From the NCBI RefSeq assembly GCF_020097155.1, contig NZ_CP083691.1, positions 930,001 to 994,000 on the forward strand: 64,000 nucleotides of DNA, given 5' to 3'. Below, piece by piece: positions 8,822 through 17,651 of this stretch (position 1 is the first letter of the stretch; each line of letters starts with the position of its first letter). This DNA comes from Micrococcus porci (lineage in GTDB: Bacteria; Actinomycetota; Actinomycetes; Actinomycetales; Micrococcaceae). The position numbers and the translations under genes are program-made. The notes below the pieces were generated by a model, which worked only from the letters and a program-made list of their open reading frames with translations, was not told where the DNA came from and made no database searches.

Positions 8822-10999
8822 ATGCCCACCTCGACCGCCGTGCCCCCCGCCACCGCCCAGCACCCCCTGGGGGTGCCGCGGCCGGTGCTGCTGGGGGCCG
8901 CCGTCGTCGGCGTGCTGGCCCTGGTGCTGGCCGCCTGGTTCGCCGGGGTGACCGCCCCGCGCGAGCTCTCCGACCCCGGGGCGCTCACCCGCTGGGGCGT
9001 GCCCGTCGGCAAGGCTGTGAACAACGCGGCCATGGCCGTGACCATCGGTGCCCTGATCTTCGCCGCGGGCATCCTGCCCCCGCACGCCGCCGGGACGGAG
9101 CGGTGGCACCGCTCCCCCCGGCAGCGCGCGCAGGACGCGGAGGAGGGCCCCCGGCCCGAGCACCCCGCGTTCGGGCGCGTCATGGCGGTGGCTGCCGCCG
9201 CCGCGGGCGTGTGGACGGTCGCGGCGCTGGCCGTGGGCGTCCTCTCCTACTCGGACCTGGCCGGCATCCCCGTCTCCGCCGGGGGCTCGTTCACGGACGG
9301 CCTGCTGGCCTACACCCTCGACATCTCCGTGGGCCGGGCGTGGTTCTGGGTGACGGTGATCGCCGCGGTGGTCACCACCCTGGCCATCGGCGTGCGCTCC
9401 CACACCGGCCTGTTCTGGACCGGCGTCCTCGCGATGCTCGGCATCGTGCCGCTGGCCCTGATCGGCCACGCCGCCGGCGGCGACGACCACTACGGCGCCG
9501 TGAACTCCATCGGCCTGCACCTGCTCGGCGTCGTCGTCTGGGTGGGCGGCCTGCTGGTGCTCGCCCTGATCTCCGACACCCTCGTGGGCCCCAACGGGGC
9601 GCAGGGACGCGGCGCCAGCCTGCGCCGCCAGGGCCCGGCCCCCCTGCTCCACACCGTCGTCTCCCGGTACTCGGTGCTCGCCGGGCTCGGCCTGGTCACC
9701 GTGGCCCTCTCCGGCGTGGTCAACGCGTCCATCCGCATGGACGACCCCGCCCAGCTGCTCAGCCCCTACGGCACCATGGTCCTGACCAAGGCCGGTGCCG
9801 TCCTGCTGCTCGGCGGCATCGGCCTGCTGCACCGGCGCTGGATCATCCCCCGCCTGGACGACGACGGCGCCGCCGAGTCCCCGCCCGCCGCGCGCCGGCT
9901 GCTGTGGCAGCTGATCGCCGTCGAGGCCGTGGTCATGGCCGCCGTGGTCGGCGTGTCCGCCGTGCTGGCCCGCACCGCCCCGCCCGTGCCCGAGGAGCTG
10001 GCCCCGGACGCCACACCCGCGCGCATCCTCACCGGCTACGAGCTGCCGCCCGAGCTCACCGGCGACCGCTGGTTCACCATGTGGCGCTGGGACTGGCTGT
10101 GGGTCGCGATCATCGCGTTCCTGGCCGTCTGGTACGTCCGCGCCGCGTGGCAGCTGCGCCGCCGCGGCGACCGCTGGCCCGTGTTGCGCACCCTCAGCTG
10201 GCTCATCGGCCTGGCCGTGCTGGCGTGGGCCACCTCCGGGGCCCCGGCCGTGTACGGCATGGTGCTGTTCAGCGCCCACATGGTGGGGCACATGGTGCTG
10301 ACCATGATCGTCCCGCTGTTCCTGGTGCTGGGCGCCCCGATCACCCTGGCCCTGCGCGCCCTGCCCGCCCGCACAGACGGCACCCGCGGGCCGCGCGAGT
10401 GGATCCTGTGGATCGTGCACTCCCCGTGGGGCGCGTTCATCACCAACCCGATCGTGGCGGGCGTGAACTTCGCCGGCTCGATCCTGGTGTTCTACTACAC
10501 GGACTTCTTCCGGTTCTCCCTGGAGACGCACGTGGGCCACGAGTTCATGAACGTGCACTTCCTGCTCACCGGGTTCATCTTCGCCACCGTCATGGTGGGC
10601 GCGGACCCGCTGCCCAGCCGGCCGCCGTACCCGCTGCGGCTCGTGCTGCTGCTGGCGACCATGGTGTTCCACGCGTTCATCGGCGTGGCCATGACCACCT
10701 CGACGGGCCTGCTGCAGGCCTCCTGGTTCGGCAGCATCGGCCGCGACTGGGGCCCGGACGCACTCACCGACCAGCACATCGGCGGCGGCATCATGTGGGG
10801 CATCGGCGAGTTCCCCACCGTGCTCATGGCCGTCACCGTGGCCGTCCTCTGGGCCCGTTCGGACACGAAGACCGCCGCCCGGCTGGACCGCCGCGCCGAC
10901 CAGGACGGCGACGCCGAGCTCGCCCGCTGGAACCAGATGTACGCCGCGATGAACCACCCCGGCGCCGACCAGGACCCTGCCCGAGGAGACCGCCCGTGA
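8822..10999 (+). CDS. Fused CopD copper-transport / CtaG-type oxidase-assembly membrane protein
   Basis: About 725 residues. The N-terminal half is a CopD-like polytopic domain (about residues 15-400). The C-terminal half (about 440-690) matches the caa3-type CtaG family: SAHMVGHMVLTMIVPLFLVL, HVGHEFMNVHFLLTG, FHAFIGVAM and GIGEFP, with His/Met pairs in helices that can bind copper. The fusion joins copper uptake to delivery for cytochrome c oxidase. ATG 8822 is preferred because GAGAAT sits seven bases upstream; ATG 8813 overlaps that element. The 3' end overlaps the next gene as GTGA. Confidence 0.92.
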   Translation: MPTSTAVPPATAQHPLGVPRPVLLGAAVVGVLALVLAAWFAGVTAPRELSDPGALTRWGVPVGKAVNNAAMAVTIGALIFAAGILPPHAAGTERWHRSPRQRAQDAEEGPRPEHPAFGRVMAVAAAAAGVWTVAALAVGVLSYSDLAGIPVSAGGSFTDGLLAYTLDISVGRAWFWVTVIAAVVTTLAIGVRSHTGLFWTGVLAMLGIVPLALIGHAAGGDDHYGAVNSIGLHLLGVVVWVGGLLVLALISDTLVGPNGAQGRGASLRRQGPAPLLHTVVSRYSVLAGLGLVTVALSGVVNASIRMDDPAQLLSPYGTMVLTKAGAVLLLGGIGLLHRRWIIPRLDDDGAAESPPAARRLLWQLIAVEAVVMAAVVGVSAVLARTAPPVPEELAPDATPARILTGYELPPELTGDRWFTMWRWDWLWVAIIAFLAVWYVRAAWQLRRRGDRWPVLRTLSWLIGLAVLAWATSGAPAVYGMVLFSAHMVGHMVLTMIVPLFLVLGAPITLALRALPARTDGTRGPREWILWIVHSPWGAFITNPIVAGVNFAGSILVFYYTDFFRFSLETHVGHEFMNVHFLLTGFIFATVMVGADPLPSRPPYPLRLVLLLATMVFHAFIGVAMTTSTGLLQASWFGSIGRDWGPDALTDQHIGGGIMWGIGEFPTVLMAVTVAVLWARSDTKTAARLDRRADQDGDAELARWNQMYAAMNHPGADQDPARGDRP

Positions 11000-11814
11000 G
11001 CGCCGACCGCACCCGCCCCCGCCCCGCCGTCCGCCGCCTCGCCGTGGCCTCCTCGGGCGCGGCGCTCGCGGCCGTGCTCCTGGCGGGCTGCGCCTCCGGG
11101 GGCGACGCCGCCGCCTCCTCCGGCGCGCAGGCGGCGGGGCCGTCGTCGTCGGCCGCCACGGGAGGCTTGGACCTGGGCGACCGCGTGGACCAGCGGCGCG
11201 CCGAGGCCGCCGCGGCGCGCGCGGCCAGCTTCGGGTTCACCCGGCAGGACGCGGTCGGGGCCGACCAGATCGCGGCCGCGCGTGGGGACGCCGCGGACCG
11301 CGCCGCCGACGACGGCCGGACCACCGTGGAGCCCGCCCGCTGCCAGGCGCCCCTGGCCGCCCTCGACTTCTCACCGATCCTGCTGGACCAGGAGGAGGTG
11401 AGCCGCGTGGACGTGGGCACGGACAGCTTCGCGGGCACGGGCACCGTCGAGGTCGCCACGCTGGACGGTCCCGGACGCCAGCGGGTGGAGGAGCACCTGC
11501 AGACCGTCAACACGCTCCTCGCGGACTGCCGGGACATGACCGTCACGACCCGCGACGCCGACGGAGCCCGCACCTACCGCCTGCAGATGAGCGCCGCCGG
11601 CCTCTCCGACGGCAGCCCCGCTCAGTCCGGGCTGGTCTGGACGCAGACCCCGGCCGGCCGGGACGAGCCCGCCACCGCGGCGCAGATCCTGACCGCGGTG
11701 GGCCCGGAGGACGTCGTCATGGTCTCCTTCACCGGCCAGCCGCAGGCCGCGGAGCGCCAGTTCACCGTGATGGCCGAGGAGATGCTCGCCGCCGCCGGCA
11801 CCGTGACCCGCTGA
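10996..11814 (+). CDS. Secreted lipoprotein, possibly a PknH-like sensor domain
   Basis: 272 residues. Lipobox VLLAGCASG (Cys near residue 28) and a Ser/Ala linker precede a globular domain with two cysteines (ARCQAP and LADCRDM) that may form a disulfide. The end, VVMVSFTGQPQAAERQFTVM, resembles extracellular sensor domains found in actinobacterial lipoproteins and PknH; this is tentative. A similar lipoprotein is encoded at 50974-51846. The GTG start at 10996 overlaps the previous stop by four bases and follows CGAGGAG. Confidence 0.8.
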   Translation: MSADRTRPRPAVRRLAVASSGAALAAVLLAGCASGGDAAASSGAQAAGPSSSAATGGLDLGDRVDQRRAEAAAARAASFGFTRQDAVGADQIAAARGDAADRAADDGRTTVEPARCQAPLAALDFSPILLDQEEVSRVDVGTDSFAGTGTVEVATLDGPGRQRVEEHLQTVNTLLADCRDMTVTTRDADGARTYRLQMSAAGLSDGSPAQSGLVWTQTPAGRDEPATAAQILTAVGPEDVVMVSFTGQPQAAERQFTVMAEEMLAAAGTVTR

Positions 11815-11889
11815 CCCCCGCGGCGCGGGGCGCGCGTCGCGAGGTGACATGCGGCGTCCGCTCCCGGCGGACGCCCGCCGGGCGTGGGC

Positions 11890-11895
11890 CATGAT
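11890..11895 (+). promoter_or_regulatory. Possible -10 element (CATGAT) for the thioredoxin-NHL gene
   Basis: CATGAT ends seven bases before ATG 11903, fitting a leaderless start. The two ATGs inside it (11891, 11894) are then not start codons. Confidence 0.3.
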
Positions 11896-11902
11896 GGAGG
11901 GC

Positions 11903-13972
11903 ATGACCGAGCAGCAGACCTCCGCCCCTTCCGTGCCCCGCTCCGGCTCCCGCGTGCGCGCCTCCTCCCTGGTGGGCCGCCGCTGGCTGAACACCGGCGG
12001 GACCGAGGTGAGCCTCGAGGACCTGCGCGGCAAGGTCGTGATCCTGGACTTCTGGACGTTCTGCTGCATCAACTGCCTGCACGTGGCGGACGAGCTGCGC
12101 CCCCTCGAGGAGGAGTTCTCCGACGTCCTGGTGACCGTGGGCGTCCACTCCCCGAAGTTCGAGCACGAGGCCGACCCGGACGCCCTCGACGCCGCCGTCG
12201 AGCGCTACGACATCGCCCATCCCGTGCTGGACGACCCCACGCTGGTCACCTGGCAGGCGTACTCCGCGCGGGCCTGGCCCACGCTCGTCGTGGTGGACCC
12301 GGAGGGCTACATCGTGGCGCACCTCTCGGGCGAGGGGCACGTGGCCGGCCTGTACTCCCTGGTGCGCGAGCTCGTGGCCGAGCACGAGGCCAAGGGCACG
12401 CTGCACCGCGGCTCCGGCCCCTACGTGGCCCCCGCCCCCGTGGCCCGCGACCTGAAGTTCCCGGGTGGCGCCGTCTCCCTCGAGGGCCGCGGCTCCCGGC
12501 CCGGCTCCTTCCTCGTGGCGGACACCGGCCATCACCGCATCGTCGAGCTCGCCGCGGACCTCACCACGGTGCTGCGCGCCATCGGCGGCGGAGACCCGGC
12601 CGAGGCCCCCGCCGAGGCCGCCGACCTCGCCTTCCCGACGCCGGCCACCCGCGGCCACCGCGACGGCGGCCCCGAGACCGCCCTGTTCAGCGAGCCCAAC
12701 GGCCTGCTCCTGCTCCCGGAGGACGTCGCGGCGCGGGCCGGGGTCGACGTCGTCGTGGCGGACACCGTGAACCACCGTCTGCGCGGCATCGACCTGGCCA
12801 CCGGCGAGGTCACCACCCTGGCGGGCAACGGCGTGCAGAAGCTGATCGACTCCGAGCGCGTGCGCGAGGCCGCGGCCGGTGACGAGTCGGCCGCCGCGGA
12901 CCTGTCCGACCTGCCCGGCGATCCCACGGGGATCTCCCTGTCCTCCCCGTGGGACGTGGCCTGGGACGCCGCCGCCGGGCGGGTGATCGTGGCGATGGCC
13001 GGCACCCACCAGCTGTTCTCCTACGACCCGGTGGCCCGCGTGCTCGCGGTGCACGCCGGCACCGGACTGGAGGGCCTGCTCGACGGCCCGGCGGACACCG
13101 CGTGGTTCGCGCAGACCTCCGGCCTGTCCTTCGCGCAGGACGGCACCCTGTGGCTCGCCGACTCCGAGACGTCCGCCGTGCGCTGGCTGCGCACCGCCGA
13201 GGACGGCACGCGCCAGGTGGGCACCGCCGTCGGCACGGGACTGTTCGACTTCGGCTACGTGGACGGCGCCCCCGAGCAGGCCCGTCTGCAGCACCCGCTC
13301 GGCGTGACCGCCCTCCCGGACGGCTCCGTGCTGGTCGCGGACACCTACAACGGCGCGATCCGCCGCTACGCCCCCGCGGCGGAGGACGCCGCGGGCCGCC
13401 CCGTGGAGGCGGCGGTGTCCACGGTGACGCGCGAGCTCAAGGAGCCCTCCGACGTGCTCGTGGAGCCGGGCGAAGACGGTGCGCCCGCGGAGATCGTCGT
13501 CGTGGAGACCGGCGCCCACCAGCTCGTGCGGATCTCCGTGCCTGCTGAGTACCTCACCGTGGACGAGGGCGCCCGCCAGACCGCGCGCCCCAGCACGGAC
13601 GTGGCGGCCGGGGACCTGGACCTCAGCGTGGGCTTCGCCGCGCCGGCCGGGCAGAAGCTCGACGACCGCTGGGGCGACCCCACCCAGCTGAAGGTCTCCT
13701 CCTCCCCGGAGGAGCTGCTGCTGGACGGGGCCGGGACCTCCGTGGGCCTGACCCGCACGCTGCGCCTGAACCCGGCCGTGGCCGAGGGCGTCCTGCACAT
13801 CACCGCCCGCGCGGCCGCCTGCGACGGGGAGAAGGACGGCCCGATCCCGGACAGCGCCGCCTGCCACCTCTACCAGCAGGACTGGGGCATCCCGGTGCGC
13901 GTGCACGCCGCCGACCAGGCCCCCGACGGGGCGGAGACCCGTCTGGACCTGGACCTGCGCGGGATACACTGA
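11903..13972 (+). CDS. Thioredoxin-fold protein with C-terminal NHL beta-propeller
   Basis: About 689 residues. The first 160 are a TlpA/AhpC-like thioredoxin fold: VILDFWTFCCINCLHV carries the CINC redox pair near residue 55, and ARAWPTLVVVDPEGYIV follows. Residues about 190-570 hold repeated NHL-like blades (VADTGHHRIVELA, VADTVNHRLRGIDLATG, VADTYNGAIRRYAPA). No signal peptide is seen, so it is probably cytosolic. The family is related to human NHLRC2. ATGs at 11891 and 11894 are alternatives. It follows the copper cluster and may act on disulfides there. Confidence 0.88.
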   Translation: MTEQQTSAPSVPRSGSRVRASSLVGRRWLNTGGTEVSLEDLRGKVVILDFWTFCCINCLHVADELRPLEEEFSDVLVTVGVHSPKFEHEADPDALDAAVERYDIAHPVLDDPTLVTWQAYSARAWPTLVVVDPEGYIVAHLSGEGHVAGLYSLVRELVAEHEAKGTLHRGSGPYVAPAPVARDLKFPGGAVSLEGRGSRPGSFLVADTGHHRIVELAADLTTVLRAIGGGDPAEAPAEAADLAFPTPATRGHRDGGPETALFSEPNGLLLLPEDVAARAGVDVVVADTVNHRLRGIDLATGEVTTLAGNGVQKLIDSERVREAAAGDESAAADLSDLPGDPTGISLSSPWDVAWDAAAGRVIVAMAGTHQLFSYDPVARVLAVHAGTGLEGLLDGPADTAWFAQTSGLSFAQDGTLWLADSETSAVRWLRTAEDGTRQVGTAVGTGLFDFGYVDGAPEQARLQHPLGVTALPDGSVLVADTYNGAIRRYAPAAEDAAGRPVEAAVSTVTRELKEPSDVLVEPGEDGAPAEIVVVETGAHQLVRISVPAEYLTVDEGARQTARPSTDVAAGDLDLSVGFAAPAGQKLDDRWGDPTQLKVSSSPEELLLDGAGTSVGLTRTLRLNPAVAEGVLHITARAAACDGEKDGPIPDSAACHLYQQDWGIPVRVHAADQAPDGAETRLDLDLRGIH

Positions 13973-14066
13973 GCCCGACTCCGGGCCGGTCCCGGTGCGG
14001 TCACTCCGCGCCGGGTCCGCGCCCCGGCCGCCCGACGCCGACCGATCCCGAAGGATGCCTGAGACC

Positions 14067-14543
14067 ATGACCGCACTGATCGTGACCGCCTCCCGCCACG
14101 GCTCCACCCGGGAGATCGCCGAGCGCGTGGCCGAGGTCCTGCGCACCACCGCCCAGACGGACACCGTGGTCGAGGACGTCGCCGGTGCCGCGGCCTGGCT
14201 GGACACCGCCGACGCCGTGGTCGTCGCCGCGCCCGTGTACGGCGACAAGCTGGAGAAGTCCGCGAAGGCGTTCCTGGACTCCCGCCGCGCCGAGCTGTCC
14301 CAGAAGTCCCTGGTGATCCTCTACTCCGGCGCCTCGCCCGTGCCGAACCGCGCCCTGGCCGACCAGCTGGGCACCTACGGCGCCCGCGACGTGAAGTACC
14401 TGCGCGGCGCCCTCGTGGAGGAGCGCCTGGGCGCCCTGGAGAAGCTGCAGATCAAGCTGGTGAAGGGCCGCTACGGCGACTTCCGCGACTGGAACGCCGT
14501 CGAGCACTGGGCCAAGGGCCTCTCCGCGCACGGCGTGAACTGA
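14067..14543 (+). CDS. Flavodoxin-domain protein
   Basis: 158 residues with an N-terminal FMN phosphate loop TASRHGSTREIAERVAEVL and the second flavin-contact segment VVVAAPVYGDKLEKSAKAFL. This is the HemG/flavodoxin fold, used for electron transfer or menaquinone-dependent protoporphyrinogen oxidation; the exact role is unclear. ATG 14067 is chosen with AAGGA at 14051; ATG 14055 (MPET...) is possible. Its 3' end faces the HerA-like gene across the repeat-flanked terminator. Confidence 0.85.
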   Translation: MTALIVTASRHGSTREIAERVAEVLRTTAQTDTVVEDVAGAAAWLDTADAVVVAAPVYGDKLEKSAKAFLDSRRAELSQKSLVILYSGASPVPNRALADQLGTYGARDVKYLRGALVEERLGALEKLQIKLVKGRYGDFRDWNAVEHWAKGLSAHGVN

Positions 14544-14564
14544 CCCCGCACCCTCCGGCGTTGT

Positions 14565-14653
14565 CGTGCACGAGACGCACGGCGTGTCAGGCGCTTTCGT
14601 GCGTGAAGTGCACGGCGTGTCGAGAGTCTTCGTGTGTGAAACGCACGCCTGAC
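14565..14653 (+). repeat. Three tandem copies of a 33-bp palindromic repeat
   Basis: Copies start at 14565, 14598 and 14631 (the last truncated). Each begins CGTGYRYGARRYGCACG, an inverted repeat with a GAA-like centre, then GGCGTGTC. Differences between copies 2 and 3 keep the arms paired. The copies lie between the flavodoxin stop and the terminator, in the sense of that transcript. Confidence 0.85.
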
Positions 14654-14670
14654 GCGGTCTGCGCCGCCGC

Positions 14671-14712
14671 GACGACGGGCCGCCCCCTCGCGTGAGGGGG
14701 CGGCCCGTCGTC
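14671..14712. terminator. Perfect bidirectional terminator hairpin
   Basis: Arms 14671-14689 and 14694-14712 are perfectly complementary over 19 bases around GCGT. It lies between the convergent flavodoxin and HerA-like genes and can serve both. The flanks read CCGTCGTCG on both strands. Confidence 0.88.
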
Positions 14713-14717
14713 GTCCC

Positions 14718-14783
14718 GGGGCGCGCCGTCTGTTTCGCGAACGAAAGCGTGGGGCGCGCCGTCTGTTTCGCGAACGAAAGCGT
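14718..14783 (-). repeat. Two perfect 33-bp direct repeats, inverted relative to the copies at 14.57 kb
   Basis: 14718-14750 and 14751-14783 are identical. Read on the minus strand, each contains CGCTTTCGTTCGCGAAAC and then ACGGCGCGCC, matching the plus-strand repeats at about 22 of 30 positions, mostly transitions apart. They lie just after the HerA-like stop, in the sense of that transcript. Confidence 0.85.
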
Positions 14784-14791
14784 CGGGGGGA

Positions 14792-16429
14792 TCAGCCGAA
14801 GAGGCCGCCGAGCAGGCCGCCGCCGGAGCGGCGCCGCGTGCCGAAGACGCTGCGCACGACCTCGCGGCCGATCTGCGTTCCCGCGGACTTCATGAAGTTG
14901 CCCATGGCCTTCTCGAAGTCGCTCGGCTTGTCCGCCTTCTCCTGGGCGCGGCGGGCGCGGGCGTCCTCCTCGCGGCGGATCTCCTCGATGTTCCCGAGGT
15001 CGACGCCGGAGACGGTGACGTTCCCGCCGTCGCGGGCGCTCTCGCCGGTGGCGGGCACGGCCGTCTCGCCCTGCGGGGCCGCGGCCTGCGCGGCCAGCTT
15101 CTCGGCCGCGGACTCGCGCTCCTGCGCGGTGCCGTACTGGCCCATGAGCGGCGACGCCGCCACCGCCGCCTTCATCGCGTCCTCGGGGGTCGGGCCCATG
15201 GTGGACTGCGGGGACCACATGCGGGTCAGCGCCACGGGGGTGGGGGCGCCGTCGGGGTCCATGACGGTGACCACGGCCTCGCCGACCTTCGCGCCGGTGA
15301 GGACCTCCTCGAGGTCGTAGTCGGTCTTCGGGAAGGTCTGCACGGTGGCCTTGAGCGCCTTGGCGTCCTCCGGGGTGAAGGCGCGCAGCGCGTGCTGGAC
15401 GCGGTTGGCCAGCTGGGCCAGGACGTCGCCGGGGACGTCCTTGGGGGTCTGGGTGATGAAGAACAGGCCCACGCCCTTGGAGCGGATGAGGCGCACGGTG
15501 GTGGTGATCGCCTCGAGGAACGCCCTGGACGCGCCGTCGAACAGCAGGTGCGCCTCGTCGAGGAAGAACACGAGTTTCGGCTTGTCCAGGTCGCCGGCCT
15601 CGGGCAGCTCGGCGAACAGGTCCGCGAGCAGCCAGATCATGAACGTGGAGAACAGCTCCGGTTTGGACTGCAGGGTGGGCAGCTCGAGGCAGGAGACGAC
15701 GCCGCGGCCGTCCGGGGCGACGCGCAGCAGCTCGGCGGTCTCGAACTCCGGCACGCCGAAGAACTGGTCCATGCCGGAGGCCTCCAGGCCGGTGACCTTG
15801 CGGAGGATCACGTTGGCGGTGGCGGTGGAGACGCCGCCGAGGCCCTTGAGGTCGGCCTTGCCCTCGTCCGAGGTCAGGTGCACCACCACGGCCTTGAGGT
15901 CCTTGAGGTCGTCCAGGGGCAGGTCCCGCTGGTCGGCCCAGTGGAACATGAGCTGCAGGCAGGACTCCTGGGTCTCGTTGAGCTCCATGATGCGGGAGAG
16001 CAGCACGGGGCCGAACGAGTCCACAGTGGCGCGCACCGGCACGCCGACGCCGTCCCCGCCGAGCGCGTAGAACTCCACGGGGTACGCCTGGGCCTGCCAG
16101 GGCATGCCCGTGGCCCGGGTGCGCTCGGTCAGCGTGTCCGAGGCGGTGCCGGCCGTGGCCAGGCCGGAGAGGTCGCCCTTGACGTCCGCGAGGAACACGG
16201 GGACGCCCGCGGCGGAGAGCTGCTCGGCCATCATCTGGAGGGTCTTGGTCTTGCCGGTGCCGGTGGCGCCGGCCACCAGGCCGTGCCGGTTCATCATGCG
16301 CAGCGGCAGGCGCACGGGGACGTCGGCGTGGACCTCGCCGTCCACCACGGCGGCGCCGAGCGTGATCGTCGGATCGTCGAAGGTGTAGCCGGCGCGGAGG
16401 GTGTCGAGGAGGGCGGTGTTCTCAGCCAT
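14792..16429 (-). CDS. HerA/DUF853-type P-loop ATPase
   Basis: 545 residues. The Walker A motif GATGTGKTKT is near residue 55, and a Walker B/DEAH-like KLVFFLDEAHLLFD near 285. The sequence ITQTPKDVPGDVLAQLANR is typical of the helicase HerA-like C-terminal family (DUF853). The C-terminus ends in RRRSGGGLLGGLFG after a charged coiled-coil stretch. These proteins belong to the FtsK/HerA motor class, but their cellular job is not established. A TAGGAT element six bases before ATG 16429 suggests a leaderless message. Confidence 0.9.
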   Translation of the reverse strand: MAENTALLDTLRAGYTFDDPTITLGAAVVDGEVHADVPVRLPLRMMNRHGLVAGATGTGKTKTLQMMAEQLSAAGVPVFLADVKGDLSGLATAGTASDTLTERTRATGMPWQAQAYPVEFYALGGDGVGVPVRATVDSFGPVLLSRIMELNETQESCLQLMFHWADQRDLPLDDLKDLKAVVVHLTSDEGKADLKGLGGVSTATANVILRKVTGLEASGMDQFFGVPEFETAELLRVAPDGRGVVSCLELPTLQSKPELFSTFMIWLLADLFAELPEAGDLDKPKLVFFLDEAHLLFDGASRAFLEAITTTVRLIRSKGVGLFFITQTPKDVPGDVLAQLANRVQHALRAFTPEDAKALKATVQTFPKTDYDLEEVLTGAKVGEAVVTVMDPDGAPTPVALTRMWSPQSTMGPTPEDAMKAAVAASPLMGQYGTAQERESAAEKLAAQAAAPQGETAVPATGESARDGGNVTVSGVDLGNIEEIRREEDARARRAQEKADKPSDFEKAMGNFMKSAGTQIGREVVRSVFGTRRRSGGGLLGGLFG

Positions 16430-16435
16430 GCGGTC

Positions 16436-16441
16436 ATCCTA
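16436..16441 (-). promoter_or_regulatory. -10 element (TAGGAT), leaderless start for the HerA-like gene
   Basis: On the minus strand TAGGAT is followed by six bases and then ATG 16429; no ribosome-binding site is present. Confidence 0.5.
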
Positions 16442-16458
16442 GGGCCGCGCGGCCGCGC

Positions 16459-17460
16459 TCAGGCCAGCAGGAGGGCGACGGCGATCATCGCCGGGATCGC
16501 GACGATCGTGGTCACCAGGATCGTGTCCTTGGAGACGGTCTCCCCGGCCCGGTAGCGGACCGCCGAGACGTACACGTTCTGCGCCGTGGGCAGGGATGCC
16601 AGGACGACGGCGACGAACACGCGCCGCGCGTCGAGCCCGAAGACGAACTGCGCGATCATCCAGGCCACGAGCGGGTGGACCACGAGCTTCACGGCCGAGG
16701 CCAGGAGCACGTCCGCGCGGCGGCCGGAGTCCCGGGCGAGCGGGCGGGAGCCGGCCAGGGACATGCCGAAGGCGATCAGCATCGCCGGGATGGACAGCCC
16801 GCCGATCAGCTCCACCGACGTCATCAGCGGGCCCGGGAGGGTCCAGCCGGTGAAGGAGAGCAGCAGGCCGCCGAACGCGCCGAGGATCATCGGGTTCGTG
16901 GCGGTCTGGCGCAGCTGGGCCAGCACGGGGTTCCGGGGGCGCACGGTGCGGGGCGCGGGGGCGCCGGCGTCGTGCGCGGCCCCGGCGGACGACGCGCGGG
17001 CCGCGGCCTCGTGGGTGGTGGCCCAGTCCATCACCGCGACGTAGACGGGCGTGTAGATCGCCAGCTGGAAGATCAGCGCCGGGGCGGCCAGGGCGGCGTC
17101 GCCGAGGACGTAGGTGGCGATGGGGATGCCGAGGTTGGCCGAGTTCACCAGGGAGGCGCTGAGCCCGGACATCACACGCTCGGAGGCCGGGCGCCCCTTC
17201 AGCAGCGGGATCGAGAGGCCGAGGAACACCACTGCGGCCGCGAACGCGGACAGGCACGCGACCCACAGCTGCGGGCCCAGCACCGCGCCCACGTCCGCGC
17301 GGGAGAGCGTCACGAACAGCAGGGCCGGGTTGCCCACGAAGAACGCGGTGCGGGAGAGGACCTCGCGGGCCTCGTCCCCGAGGACGCCGGTGCGACCCAG
17401 CAGCAGCCCGACGAGGATGATCACCCACACCACGGAGAAGCCGGAGAGGACCTCGATCAC
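16459..17460 (-). CDS. AEC-family (auxin efflux carrier-type) transporter
   Basis: 333 residues with about ten transmembrane helices in two five-helix halves separated by a hydrophilic loop near residues 165-195. ANLGIPIATYVLGD and SLPTAQNVYVSAVRY match the two half-site motifs of the AEC family (bile acid/auxin transporter superfamily). Substrates in bacteria are usually carboxylates such as malate, but cannot be told here. The GTG start at 17460 has GGAG seven bases upstream. It lies between the HerA-like gene and tRNA-Gly, on the same strand as both. Confidence 0.9.
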   Translation of the reverse strand: MIEVLSGFSVVWVIILVGLLLGRTGVLGDEAREVLSRTAFFVGNPALLFVTLSRADVGAVLGPQLWVACLSAFAAAVVFLGLSIPLLKGRPASERVMSGLSASLVNSANLGIPIATYVLGDAALAAPALIFQLAIYTPVYVAVMDWATTHEAAARASSAGAAHDAGAPAPRTVRPRNPVLAQLRQTATNPMILGAFGGLLLSFTGWTLPGPLMTSVELIGGLSIPAMLIAFGMSLAGSRPLARDSGRRADVLLASAVKLVVHPLVAWMIAQFVFGLDARRVFVAVVLASLPTAQNVYVSAVRYRAGETVSKDTILVTTIVAIPAMIAVALLLA

Positions 17461-17540
17461 GGGCGGGCTCCGATCGTCGACGCGGGGTGGGGCGGGGAGA
17501 CGACGAGGGCCCGGCGTCGCCGCCGGGCCCTGGTCCTCGT

Positions 17541-17614
17541 GGAGCGGGCGACGGGAATCGAACCCGCGTATCTTGCTTGGGAAGCAAGCGCTCTACCATT
17601 GAGCTACGCCCGCG
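17541..17614 (-). tRNA. tRNA-Gly (anticodon CCC), CCA encoded
   Basis: On the minus strand the sequence folds as a cloverleaf. The acceptor stem GCGGGCG pairs with CGCCCGC, followed by discriminator T and an encoded CCA. The D arm is GCTC...GAGC, the anticodon stem is CTTGC/GCAAG with loop TTCCCAA, and the T arm is CGGGTTCGATTCCCG. The anticodon CCC reads GGG glycine codons, frequent in such G+C-rich genomes. Confidence 0.95.
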
Positions 17615-17651
17615 CAGCCGGTCCGCTTCCGCGTCCGGCGCTCGCCTCACC

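Noticed and set aside
14565..14783. Short CRISPR array
   Set aside because: The 33-bp units are contiguous with no unique spacers between them, and the two groups are in opposite orientation. No cas genes are near.
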